Part shown: positions 48,821-57,935 of the stretch, one piece after another
How the letters are laid out: each line of letters starts with the position of its first letter
How positions within the stretch are numbered: position 1 is the stretch's first letter
From: Kiritimatiellia bacterium
GTDB taxonomy: Bacteria > Verrucomicrobiota > Kiritimatiellia > CAIVKH01
Direction of reading: 5' to 3'
Assembly (NCBI GenBank): GCA_027493775.1
Contig: JAOSKE010000001.1
Coordinates: forward strand, 124,001 to 188,000
DNA: 64,000 bases
The notes under the pieces: model-generated
Told to the model about the DNA's origin: nothing
Database searches by the model: none
What the model saw: only the letters and a program-made list of their open reading frames with translations
Made by a program: the position numbers and the translations under genes

Positions 48821-49925
48821 AGTACTGGTAGTTACTGGTGATGCGGGTGGGGCAGCTGCCGTCGCGCCGGTGGTGAAGCTGCTTAAGGCAGATGGCCGGG
48901 TTGAGTTGCGATCCGCAGTCTACCGTCAAGCCGTCGAAGTGTGGGAGCGAAACGGGCTCGACTGCGAAAAATTGTCAGACCAATTAGATGATAAAGACCT
49001 ATTTAGACTCGGAGCCGATGCCGATGTGCTACTCCTTGGAACGTCTGTCAATGGAGTGAATTATGAGCGTCGCCTTGGGGCGCTCTTTCCTGATCGTAGT
49101 GTTGCTGTTCTGGACTTCTGGTCAAATATTGCTCCTCGTTTTCGAGCAGAAAATGGCCAGTTGGCGCTGCCGCACCGTATTTGCGTGATGGATGAAGCTG
49201 CGCGTGATTCGATGATTGAAGAGGGATTTGATTTCGTGTGTCTGACCGTTACTGGTCAGCCCGCTTTTGATCGTTTAGCGGAGGTAAAGAGCGCTTTTTT
49301 ACCCGAAGAACGCGAGTTCATTCGCAATAAATACGGTGTGAATGGACGTGACCGTTTGGTGCTCTTTGCGTCTCAGCCGCTGGCCGAGTTTTATGCGCGC
49401 CCGGAGCTTCGTGATCATCACCCTGGCTATGATCAATCCACGGTGTTGAAGAAGCTGTTGCTGGGTTTGGATCACTTGATTGATCAGAGATCACTCTCTA
49501 TTTCACTACTCGTACGGCCTCATCCACGGGAAAATCCGACCACCTTGGCCTGGGTGAGCGAGCATATTGGTCCAACGAGGGTGTTTGTTGGCAGTGACGA
49601 AGATGGCATAAAGGGGGCATTGTCGGCGGATTTGATATGTGGGATGAACACAGTTATGTTGGCAGAAGCCTGTTTTGTCGGTTGTCGTGTTATCAGTATC
49701 CAACCCGGATTAATTGGAAGAGATATGCTGCCGACAAATGATCTGGGATTAAGCCATCTCGTGCGAACCGATGCCGAGTTGAATCGCGCACTTGAGGTGA
49801 ACCTGCTAACCCCATCCTCTTTGAATAATGTGTTGCAATCGGCTATAAAGTACATTGACGGAAAGGCTGGTCGCAGGGTTGCAGATGAGGTCTATCGGCT
49901 CTTATCCGTCAGAAAGGCTCAATAA
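48810..49925 (+). CDS. Predicted GT-B fold glycan enzyme, unknown specificity
   Basis: 371 residues, no signal peptide. The N-terminus VLVVTGDAGGAAAVAPVVKL resembles a GT-B nucleotide-sugar fold. The second half contains SLLVRPHPREN (about residues 224-234) and DLICGMNTVMLAEACFVGC (about 260-278), the 'PHP' and helix blocks shared by polysialyl- and teichoic-acid-type glycosyltransferases and epimerase-like proteins. I cannot choose between transferase and hydrolase. It overlaps the Gfo gene by 11 bases, and the aminotransferase GTG follows its stop by 1 base. Confidence 0.7.
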   Translation: MKPKVLVVTGDAGGAAAVAPVVKLLKADGRVELRSAVYRQAVEVWERNGLDCEKLSDQLDDKDLFRLGADADVLLLGTSVNGVNYERRLGALFPDRSVAVLDFWSNIAPRFRAENGQLALPHRICVMDEAARDSMIEEGFDFVCLTVTGQPAFDRLAEVKSAFLPEEREFIRNKYGVNGRDRLVLFASQPLAEFYARPELRDHHPGYDQSTVLKKLLLGLDHLIDQRSLSISLLVRPHPRENPTTLAWVSEHIGPTRVFVGSDEDGIKGALSADLICGMNTVMLAEACFVGCRVISIQPGLIGRDMLPTNDLGLSHLVRTDAELNRALEVNLLTPSSLNNVLQSAIKYIDGKAGRRVADEVYRLLSVRKAQ

Positions 49926-49926
49926 C

Positions 49927-51225
49927 GTGTCCAAGCTAGCCATTAACGGTGGTGCTCCAGTTCGAACGGAACTATTTCCACCCTATCAGACAATGGGACC
50001 GGAAGAAATGCGCGCTGTTCAGCGTGTAATGGAGTCCGGTAATTTGTCGCAATATCTCGGCGCGTGGCACCCCGATTTTATGGGGGGGGCAGAAGTGCGC
50101 CGGTTTGAAGAATCATGGGCTGAACACTTTGGGATCGCCCATGCTCTTGCAGTCAATTCAGCGACTTCCGGGCTGTACGCCGCTGTTGGCGCCTGTGGTG
50201 TAGGCACTGGTGACGAGGTGATCGTTTCGCCCTACACCATGTCGGCGTCTGCAATTGCTCCGGTAGTGTATGGAGCCGTCCCCGTATTTGCAGACATTGA
50301 TCCAGAGAGCTTCTGTATCAGCGCTGCTACTATTGCGCCACGGCTGACGCCAAAGACGAAGGCCATCATCGTTGTTCATATTTTCGGTGGTCCCGCAGAT
50401 ATGGATGCCATCATGGCATTGGCTCGTCCTCGAGGGATTAGGGTAATTGAGGATTGTGCGCAGGCTCCGGGAGCACTGTATGCAGGTCGAAGCGTCGGAT
50501 CTTTGGGCGATTTAGGAGTCTTTAGTCTAAATTACCATAAGCATATCCATACGGGTGAAGGCGGAGTAGTAACGACGAACGATGCGGAGCTAGCGGAACG
50601 AGTCGCCTTAATTCGAAACCATGCTGAAGCGGTTGTGGGGGCTAAAGGGCGAGAAGACTTGGCTGACTTAATCGGTTTTAACTATCGTCTTACCGAGCTG
50701 CAGGCTGCAATCGGTACGGAGCAGCTTAAAAAACTTTCCGGTCTAGTCGAAGAACGAATCAAGAATGTTGAGTTTTTAGCCTCTCGGCTAGCTGGTCTTC
50801 CTGGATTGCGCCCCGTTGTATCCGACCCATCACATAAACATGTTTTTTATGTGCATCCGATCCACTTTGACGCTGCTGCTGTCGGCGTCTCCCGCGAGCA
50901 ATTCGTAGAAGCGATAAAAAAAGAGTTGCCGTCATCACATCTTCGCGAGGGTGTCCCTCTGATTGGTGCGGGCTACGTAAAGCCACTCTATCTTCAACCG
51001 TTTTATCAAAAACGCACCCACGTTGCGGCCTTCAACTCGCCAAAATATACCGGACAAGTTGATTACACAGTAGGCTCCTGCCCGGTCGTAGAGCGAATGC
51101 ACTATGAAGAGTTGATTACACACGAATTCATGCGTCCCGGTATGACGCAATCTGATCTGGAAGACGTTATACGAGGTTTTGAAAAGGTGAGTCAGAATAT
51201 AAAAGAAATTACAGAGGGAGCCTAA
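49927..51225 (+). CDS. DegT/DnrJ/EryC1/StrS family aminotransferase
   Basis: PLP-dependent sugar aminotransferase, 432 residues from GTG 49927 (a frame open to 49855 enters the previous gene). Family start SKLAINGGAPVRTE is followed by VNSATSGLYAAVGACGVG, IEDCAQAPGALYAG and PLP lysine region SLNYHKHIHTGEGG (about 205-218). Longer than PseC by 33 residues, with an extended LREGVPLIGAGYVKPLYLQP loop. Together with the Gfo-type oxidoreductase it probably makes an amino-sugar distinct from Pse; donor unknown. The acyltransferases downstream could modify its amino group. Confidence 0.9.
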   Translation: MSKLAINGGAPVRTELFPPYQTMGPEEMRAVQRVMESGNLSQYLGAWHPDFMGGAEVRRFEESWAEHFGIAHALAVNSATSGLYAAVGACGVGTGDEVIVSPYTMSASAIAPVVYGAVPVFADIDPESFCISAATIAPRLTPKTKAIIVVHIFGGPADMDAIMALARPRGIRVIEDCAQAPGALYAGRSVGSLGDLGVFSLNYHKHIHTGEGGVVTTNDAELAERVALIRNHAEAVVGAKGREDLADLIGFNYRLTELQAAIGTEQLKKLSGLVEERIKNVEFLASRLAGLPGLRPVVSDPSHKHVFYVHPIHFDAAAVGVSREQFVEAIKKELPSSHLREGVPLIGAGYVKPLYLQPFYQKRTHVAAFNSPKYTGQVDYTVGSCPVVERMHYEELITHEFMRPGMTQSDLEDVIRGFEKVSQNIKEITEGA

Positions 51226-51230
51226 GCTTA

Positions 51231-52217
51231 ATGGACATTATTGCGCCACGCTATAGGCTGGAAGAGTGTCATGATGACACTGAGTGGGACAACTTTGTGG
51301 ATGCATCGCTACAAGGGAATATATTTTGCCGCTCAGGATTTCTCAAGGGATTGGGGGTGGAGTACCGGCGCTATTTTGTAGCTGAGGGTGCAGCGCGCAT
51401 GTTGGCGTTCATGGTTATGCTGCAAAATGGATGCGCATTAAGCGCTCCAATGCCCTTCACGATGTATCAGGGCATAATGTCCTCACCTAACCTCGCTGAA
51501 GAGCCCTGGCATCGCCGTTCGCTGAGTGAGCAAAAACTACTCGAATTTGTTTTTGAGGAGATGGCAAATAAATACGGACGCATTTCATTCTGTTTGCACC
51601 CCACGTGGACGGATATTCGTCCCTTCACTTGGTATAACTATGGGATGGAAGCCAGCCGCCGTTTTAATGTGGATGTGCGTTATACTGGCTGGTTGGCTTT
51701 GACCCCGGAGTTGACCGTTGCAGAGCTTGCTCGAACTATGCGTACGCTGCGACAACGCGAAATTAGGCGAGCGATCCGGTCGGGCTGCAAAACAGAAATA
51801 TCGCAAGATATCGACATGTTGTGCTTGCTGCATGAATTGACATTCGCGCGTCAGGGAATTCTCCTAGACGACAACGATAAACACCTCGTCCGCTCAATTA
51901 ACATTGCTGCTTTACGAGAGAAGCTGGGAGAAATACGAGTCGGTATTGTTGGCGGTAAAGTCGTGAGCGCATATTTAATACTCTACGACAACGTGTCGGG
52001 ATATTATTTGTTCGGTGCTAATGACCCCGAGTATCGCGATTCTGGAGCTAGTAGTTTGCTTATGGCAGACTGCATTCATCGTTGTGCGAGCCGGGGTCTC
52101 CAGCGATTTGACTTTGTTGGCATCAATTCTCCGCGCCGTGGCGATTTCAAGCAGAGTTTTGGTGCACATCCTGTCTCATACTATGTAGCGAACTGGTCAG
52201 CGAGTAGTAAAGAATAG
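51231..52217 (+). CDS. FemAB/BioF2-like GNAT acyltransferase
   Basis: 328 residues with a double-GNAT FemAB-type layout; AFMVMLQNG and VGIVGGKVVSAYLILYDNVSGYYLFGANDPEY (the last about residues 225-256) form the core. DSGASSLLMADCIHRCASRGL holds the acyl-donor helix, and GINSPRRGDFKQSFG matches the 'BioF2-like acetyltransferase' end. Related proteins add acyl or aminoacyl groups to sugars, spore coats or peptidoglycan. ATG 51231, 5 bases after the aminotransferase. The next gene is a second acetyltransferase. Substrate is inferred only from neighbours. Confidence 0.75.
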   Translation: MDIIAPRYRLEECHDDTEWDNFVDASLQGNIFCRSGFLKGLGVEYRRYFVAEGAARMLAFMVMLQNGCALSAPMPFTMYQGIMSSPNLAEEPWHRRSLSEQKLLEFVFEEMANKYGRISFCLHPTWTDIRPFTWYNYGMEASRRFNVDVRYTGWLALTPELTVAELARTMRTLRQREIRRAIRSGCKTEISQDIDMLCLLHELTFARQGILLDDNDKHLVRSINIAALREKLGEIRVGIVGGKVVSAYLILYDNVSGYYLFGANDPEYRDSGASSLLMADCIHRCASRGLQRFDFVGINSPRRGDFKQSFGAHPVSYYVANWSASSKE

Positions 52218-52226
52218 GGAGGCGTC

Positions 52227-52754
52227 ATGTTTTCTGACAATTCGTTTGAGTACGTTTCAATCCACCCTGATGATGCGAGCTTCACGTATCGCTTGCGGTC
52301 TGCGCGGTACGATCACAGTTGTGAACTAATGATTTCTCCGCGCCCGACAACACTGGAGCGCGAGAGAGAGTGGATTCAACAAATGCCCACGCAGGTTGAC
52401 CGCGTCTATTTTTTGGTCAAATCCAAGGCAGACCGTAAACCCGTCGCTTATGTTTTTCTTTCGCAGATTGAGATGATACATCGTCGAGCTTATGTGGGTA
52501 TTATTGTTGATCCGGATTGCCGCGGTCGAGGGATTGGCCGTGCTGCAGTCCGATTCATTGTGGATTATGCCACGCAGCATCTTAATCTACGCAAGCTCTA
52601 TGCCCATGTCCTTAAAGATAACCAGGCGAGTGTGCAATTGTTTCAGTCTTTGGGCTTTGTGGCTGAAGGAACGCTGACAGAATATCACTATTCATGCGGC
52701 CGCTATCAAGATGTGCATATCCTTGGTTGGATCAGAAGCGATGGACACGCATAA
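52227..52754 (+). CDS. GNAT-family N-acetyltransferase
   Basis: 175 residues of the PseH/RimJ-like GNAT group: VYFLVKSKADRKPVAYVFLS leads to the acetyl-CoA motif IVDPDCRGRGIGRAAVRF (about residues 93-110) and LYAHVLKDNQASVQLFQSLGF (about 125-145). It resembles PseH in its last third but lacks the PseH-type N-terminal block. Probably acetylates an amino-sugar from the preceding aminotransferase. Start ATG 52227 is preceded by GGGAGG. The 197 bases after it contain no gene I can support; a 20-residue GT-like start (RIFLCAPAPGGH) ends in TAG. Confidence 0.82.
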   Translation: MFSDNSFEYVSIHPDDASFTYRLRSARYDHSCELMISPRPTTLEREREWIQQMPTQVDRVYFLVKSKADRKPVAYVFLSQIEMIHRRAYVGIIVDPDCRGRGIGRAAVRFIVDYATQHLNLRKLYAHVLKDNQASVQLFQSLGFVAEGTLTEYHYSCGRYQDVHILGWIRSDGHA

Positions 52755-52951
52755 GCTCTGCCATGCCGATTCGTGGATGTGCGATGGCTCCTCTAGTCAT
52801 CAAGATGCGTATATTCCTTTGCGCCCCTGCTCCCGGTGGGCATTGTATCGGTGTGCAGACAAAATAGAGGCGAGGCGAAGGATCGCCGGGGAGAAATGTT
52901 TTCTCCATCATTAACACGAGTGTTTCTCTGCGCTGGCGCCGAAGTCGCCTT

Positions 52952-55192
52952 ATGCTGACCTTTATTGCAAATCTATCCCAATACCATCATTGGGCAAATG
53001 GTCGGCATCAAAAGGACGCGCAATTGGCAACTGGAGATGTTCAGGTGTTATACGAGGCGGGGCGCGCTGGCCTTCCAGTTGTGGACCTTTGGGAATATTT
53101 CTATGAAACGGACGCGAATCAACTCGATGCTGCTGCCTGGTCGTTTTGCGACGCTTTGGCGAGGAATCTTGCCGGGCGCGTTGTCCAGGGCGAGTGCGAT
53201 GTCATTTTCGAGATGCGCAATGAACTCGCATATCCGGTTCGTTATGCCCTTGTTGCTGCAACGCTGGTAGGCCGGTGCTTAGCTGCACATAATCCAGATG
53301 CCGTCGAATGTTTCGGCGAGCAGTCTGAATCGTTTGCTTGGGATCCACCAGATATTCCGCCGGATATTTTTAATGCGGTTGTCGAGTCTATCGCCAGGGA
53401 GCGCAATTTGCCCATTGAGCTACTGCGTCTACACGATAGGGTTGTTGACTCGAGCCGCGCCTCTCCCGAGATATGCGAACTACTAGAGCTGCAATTCTCT
53501 ACGAAGGCGGTGCGAGCAGCGAATGACATATCTTATCTCGCATTGAGCGGGGGTCAGGATTATTCAGAAGCAGAGGCATTATTTCTTTCGTTGATGCCAG
53601 ATGAGGCGAAGCGATGGATGCTTGCATCCTCACCTATGCGATCGCGGGCACTGAACCTTCCGCAGCTTGATGTTCAATTATTGCGGGGAATGCCTTTTGA
53701 GATGAGCCCTGCACTTGAATCCATCGACCGCTTGCCATGTACTAGTCTGGGAGACATCGGCCATGTTGACTCGGAGTTGCCGCAAATACTAAAGAGTCCA
53801 ACGCTTGGTTTCGTATGGAGGCACTTTCTCGCCAGTCTGAAAAAAGGAGTGTTCGCTTATTGTCAGGGCTGGAGTTTGGGATGCGCTTATGCTCCCAAGG
53901 CGGGTTTCTACGGGTGGGATGCTTGGGGAGTTGCGAGGTGTTGTCTGGCGGGATTAAGGGCGGCCGGTGCGAGAATGATTAGTGTCCATCATTCAGGTGT
54001 CGGCTATCAACGCAGTTGTAGGCGTGTTAAAGGCTTGGCCACTTCTGTATTGTGCTGGGGCGAATACGACGGCGCGGCGCTACGATTGTATCGGGACAGG
54101 AACTCAAAAGTATTGGCCGTCGGTAGTATGCGTAGGGATCACGCGGATCTCTTGAAAATGAATCAACTTCGGCGGGCAAGCCAAATTGTGCCGAAAAGTC
54201 GTCCCAAGATCGTTTTATTGACGGCCCAACTCGGGAATATGGCCATGCCCATTGCGAAGGTGTCTTCACACAAGCGAACGCTGGAAGGGATTGTAGAGTG
54301 GTGCGAGGCCTGCCCCGATTGGGATTTTGTGATCAAGCCACATCCACGGTATGACTACTATGAAATATACGAGACTCTGTGCCAGCAAAACAGAATTAGT
54401 AATCTCACCATTGAGCGCAGAAATGCGCGCGAGACGTTGCAGGACGCAACGATAGCTGTTTTGCTGAATGTCCCCTCAACAATCGTGCTGGATTGCTGCG
54501 CAATGCGTGTTCCGGTTTGGTTCTTGAATGAGACGGGTTTTGCTTCATTCCCGGCCTTGTTTGAGGATAGAGGTGTTGCGGTTGTGTCTGACGTAGATAC
54601 TCTGAAGGGCGAGGTCGCGCGGGTTTTATCGAATACTCTGCTTCGTGAGCAAATGCTGCATCGCCAAGACGAGTTCTTACGGCGCATGATTGTGGCTGTG
54701 GGGCCGGAGGCTGTTGCGAATGTGCGTGTTGAACTTGCACGGCTGGCAGGCGATGCCCAAGGGCCGGGTGCCCCGAATAGGGAGCTGCGCTGGGTCTTTG
54801 ATGTGGTGGAGATGGCTGAAATCGCGATGCGCGGTGGTATGGGCGCGAGAGAAATAGTTAACGCCTTTGCTGATCTCGCAAAGGTGGCGCAATATCTCGC
54901 GTGGGCGAATCTGCCTCTTGTTCGTTCGGACAGAGTTGGGGAATATCTCCTCAACCTGCCCACAGCTTGGCAGTTTTATGCACGTGAAGGCATGGCAAGA
55001 GCCAGAATTGTGCGGCTCATCAACAAGGCCCTGCCTGTGTCGATACGTCCCGCGCGGAGAGTCTACCGGAATGCGTTACGTGATGCGTGCTACTTGGATG
55101 GAACCCTTGCGCGTCGAATGGGACGCGTGACGTGGCCTTTGTGGAGTGCTGCGGCGATGACGCTCGCGCGCGCTTCACGTGTAGCGTCTTGA
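52952..55192 (+). CDS. Large protein of unknown function with GT-B-like domain
   Basis: 746 residues, unrecognised as a whole. The N-terminal third is soluble (VVDLWEYFYETDANQLDAAAW). The middle begins FAYCQGWSLGCAYAPKAGFYGW and WGEYDGAALRLYRDRNSK. About residues 440-530 hold WDFVIKPHPRYDYYEIYETL and VLLNVPSTIVLDCCAMRVPV, the PHP and helix blocks of CDP-glycerol and surface-carbohydrate transferases. The C-terminus is helical. It probably acts in glycan assembly, by domain and location. ATG at 52952; upstream frame is closed by a TAG. Complete, no frame break seen. Confidence 0.65.
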   Translation: MLTFIANLSQYHHWANGRHQKDAQLATGDVQVLYEAGRAGLPVVDLWEYFYETDANQLDAAAWSFCDALARNLAGRVVQGECDVIFEMRNELAYPVRYALVAATLVGRCLAAHNPDAVECFGEQSESFAWDPPDIPPDIFNAVVESIARERNLPIELLRLHDRVVDSSRASPEICELLELQFSTKAVRAANDISYLALSGGQDYSEAEALFLSLMPDEAKRWMLASSPMRSRALNLPQLDVQLLRGMPFEMSPALESIDRLPCTSLGDIGHVDSELPQILKSPTLGFVWRHFLASLKKGVFAYCQGWSLGCAYAPKAGFYGWDAWGVARCCLAGLRAAGARMISVHHSGVGYQRSCRRVKGLATSVLCWGEYDGAALRLYRDRNSKVLAVGSMRRDHADLLKMNQLRRASQIVPKSRPKIVLLTAQLGNMAMPIAKVSSHKRTLEGIVEWCEACPDWDFVIKPHPRYDYYEIYETLCQQNRISNLTIERRNARETLQDATIAVLLNVPSTIVLDCCAMRVPVWFLNETGFASFPALFEDRGVAVVSDVDTLKGEVARVLSNTLLREQMLHRQDEFLRRMIVAVGPEAVANVRVELARLAGDAQGPGAPNRELRWVFDVVEMAEIAMRGGMGAREIVNAFADLAKVAQYLAWANLPLVRSDRVGEYLLNLPTAWQFYAREGMARARIVRLINKALPVSIRPARRVYRNALRDACYLDGTLARRMGRVTWPLWSAAAMTLARASRVAS

Positions 55193-55249
55193 CACTTGAT
55201 CAGACCGCGTAATGGTGCGCCCAAGAGGCAAGCTTCAATCGTTGACGCC

Positions 55250-56455
55250 ATGAAAGTTGCCATAATTTCGAGCCGCGAATTTAGCGGGGGCGCTGCGATG
55301 GCGGCGCATCGCCTTTGGCTGGGTCTTCGCGAGTGCAGTGAGTTGGTCGTTCGGCGTTACCTGGAACATCGAGAGGATCCACGATCCGATGCAATTGAAT
55401 TTAGTGGGATGAGTCGGGTTGACCAGGCGACACATGCACTCATCAGCTCTATTGGGTTCGGAGGGTCTGAAGGGTGGCGGCGTGTGCGGCAACGCCAACA
55501 ATTGAAGGCGCTCGTCAAGTTGCTGCGACGCGAACCGCCCGATATTATCAATATCCATTCGTTTAATGAGTGGACGCGTCCTGGTCTCGCTCGGGGAACG
55601 GCGGCAAGCGAATTGGCGGAAATCGCACCGATCGTTTGGACGCTTCACGATCTATGGCCGTTGACGGGCGTTCGTGGCTTCACCGGGGCGCAAGAGTTGT
55701 CCAAACGCGCCGTTGGTTGTGGCGCAAAAACGAAGGAAGGGAAGAAGCTTCTTGCGCTTGGTGATCGTTTGACTTGGGTCGGTCCTTCTCAATGGATGGC
55801 CGAAATGGCGCGCCATGGATACGGGAAAAGTAATCGTGTGGCTCACATTCCGTATGGTATAGATACGGACGAACTCAAGCCGACAGATAAGCGGGCGGCG
55901 CGCCGCGAGTGCAATTTGCCTGAAAACGCCGTCATCATTACCCTTGTTGCGCACTTCCTGCACTCAACGCTTAAGGGCGCCGAGATTCTCGTCGGCGCTG
56001 CCGCACGGTTGCCTCCCGATGTCCTCGTGCTCTTGGTCGGAGACCCTGGTCCCGATCGCACAAGGTATCAGCGTGAGAACGTTCGTCTGCTCGGTCCGAT
56101 CAGCGATTCGCGTTTGTTGCGAGCGGTTTATGCGGCATCGGATATGATCGCTGTGCCGAGCCATGAGGACAACCTGCCGAATGTACTCTTGGAGGCAATG
56201 GCCATCGGTGTGCCGGTGATTGGCGCGAATGTAGGTGGTATTCCTGATGTAATTCAGCATGGCAGCAATGGTTGGATCGTGCCGACAAACGATCAAGAAC
56301 AGTGGGTCGCCGCACTGAGAGGCGCGATATCAGACGTCAAGGTTGATTCAGCGCGTTGGAGAACACGGGCGCGCGAATTAGCCGTCAAAAGCTATGCGTT
56401 GAGCGTTCAAGCCAACAGATACTGTGAAATGTTTAAACAAGTTCGGGACCGATAG
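55250..56455 (+). CDS. GT4 family glycosyltransferase
   Basis: GT-B retaining transferase, 401 residues from ATG 55250 (the frame to 55196 has no family character). N-terminal KVAIISSREFSGGAAMAAHRL, then VWTLHDLWPLTGVRG and a linker to the donor domain: IPYGIDTDELKP (about residues 199-210), LVAHFLHSTLKGAEILVGA, and the nucleotide-sugar motif PSHEDNLPNVLLEAMAIGVPVI (about 297-318). Elongates a lipid-linked glycan; the sugar is unknown. Follows the 746-residue protein by 57 bases. Confidence 0.88.
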   Translation: MKVAIISSREFSGGAAMAAHRLWLGLRECSELVVRRYLEHREDPRSDAIEFSGMSRVDQATHALISSIGFGGSEGWRRVRQRQQLKALVKLLRREPPDIINIHSFNEWTRPGLARGTAASELAEIAPIVWTLHDLWPLTGVRGFTGAQELSKRAVGCGAKTKEGKKLLALGDRLTWVGPSQWMAEMARHGYGKSNRVAHIPYGIDTDELKPTDKRAARRECNLPENAVIITLVAHFLHSTLKGAEILVGAAARLPPDVLVLLVGDPGPDRTRYQRENVRLLGPISDSRLLRAVYAASDMIAVPSHEDNLPNVLLEAMAIGVPVIGANVGGIPDVIQHGSNGWIVPTNDQEQWVAALRGAISDVKVDSARWRTRARELAVKSYALSVQANRYCEMFKQVRDR

Positions 56456-56579
56456 TCGCTGGCCATGCCCGCGCGTTATGCGGTGTCGTAGCAATACGGA
56501 GGGCTGCCGCTTAACGAATTCTGTTTGATTCGTCGCCTGCACTCAGGCAATAGCAATCCGTTATGGCAGTCAGACCTCT

Positions 56580-57925
56580 TTGGTCATTTCAGTTGGATTG
56601 GATGATACGTACGTGAGGATTCTTTGGCCACTACTCCGAAAGCTGCGAGAAGAGTGCGAGGCCGTTCATTTCCGCATGCTGCAGTGTGATCGTTGTTCGG
56701 CTGCCCGTGGCACAAGATGGACGTCGATCCCAAAGACGGGTCTCCGAGGGTTTCGTGAGCGCTGGTGGATCACATCGCAACTGGAATCACGCGGGACAGT
56801 TTGGCGATATATCCGACTGTTGGAGCGAACGCCTGAGCCGAGACTGGTCGCGGGTGAGTTGTCTGAGGAGGCCCGGTGCGTGATTTATAGTCCCGGCCAT
56901 ATTGGGGATGTGATCCAAACGGGGCCGCTGCTGCGCGCTATTCGCAAGAATCATCCTCGGTGGAGCTTGTCATGGGTTGTCGGGCCGTGGTCGGCTACGT
57001 TGGCAAGGGGACTGCGGCTTGCAGACGATGTGCAAGAGTATGGCCCCGCATGGAGCAATTATCATCGGGGCCGATCGCTGGGACAGAAGGGATGGCCCGA
57101 AGAGCAAGCGCGGCTGCGTCAACTCGGGCAACGGAAGGCAGATGTCTTTATTTCAACCTCTGGCACCAACCTAGACACCCTTGCGCTTGGTCGTTCGCTT
57201 CAGCCGAGCGTGTGGTGTGGAATGGAGCCAGACTGGCCGCTCTATCCGGTTGCTCCAGTTCAGCACCTGCAACGCCACCAACGCGATCAATACGAAGCTC
57301 AATTCCTGCTCGACCTTGTCCGACCGATTGGGATTCAAGGCGACGACATGGTGTTGACCATGCGGTGGGATGATGAGGAGGAGCGGCTCGCGCGTGAGCT
57401 GCTTCAGGCCCTGGCCGGGAGTCGCATTGTAGCCTTGGCGCCCGGAGCGGGATGGCGGGGGAAGCAATGGCCGATCGATTCGTTTCGCGAATTGGGCCGC
57501 CGTCTTTTGGCGGATGGAGTCGTGCTGCTCTTGGTGGGTAGCTCGCAGGAGGCTGATTTAGTTGCGCGTGTGCGAGAGGGTTTGAATTCGGAACGTGTGC
57601 TAGATATCTCGGGGCGGACATCCATCCCTGTGCTTGCAGCCATCTTCTCGCACTGTGCATTGCTCGTCTGCAACGACAGTGGCCCAATGCATCTTGCCGC
57701 CGCTGTGGGGACCTCTACCGTTTCGCTGTTTGCTGCTACTCACTCCAAAAATGGGCGCCCCGTGGCGAGCGGCATATCGCGATTCAATCCACTGCGGACT
57801 GTTCAGGGAGTATTCCTTGGCATCCCATCGCGCCCGCTGCACGGGCCCAGATGGCCATGGCGGCAATTTCGGTCGATCAAGTGTATGACGCAGCAACGCA
57901 CTTGCTCGCGCTCGGAAGCCTTTAA
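56580..57925 (+). CDS. GT9 (heptosyltransferase-like) glycosyltransferase, with apparent frameshift
   Basis: Reconstructed as 448 residues. GT9 core begins CVIYSPGHIGDVIQTGPLLRA (about residues 100-120), then VALAPGAGWRGKQWP (about 281-295) and LLVCNDSGPMHLAAAVGT (about 360-377). The tail breaks at GGG 57806-57808; adding one base gives GSIPWHPIAPAARAQMAMA to GSL and stop 57925. The first 95 residues (CDRCSAARG at about 38-46) are not part of GT9, and an upstream ATG at 56563 could join by another one-base change (MAVRPLLVISVG). Start TTG 56580 is therefore uncertain. Confidence 0.82.
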
Positions 57926-57935
57926 ATGAATTGCG

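Noticed and set aside
52762-52870. Short frame beginning MPIRGCAM with a GT-like start
   Set aside because: It stops after about 36 codons at TAG and could not be joined to a neighbouring frame with confidence.
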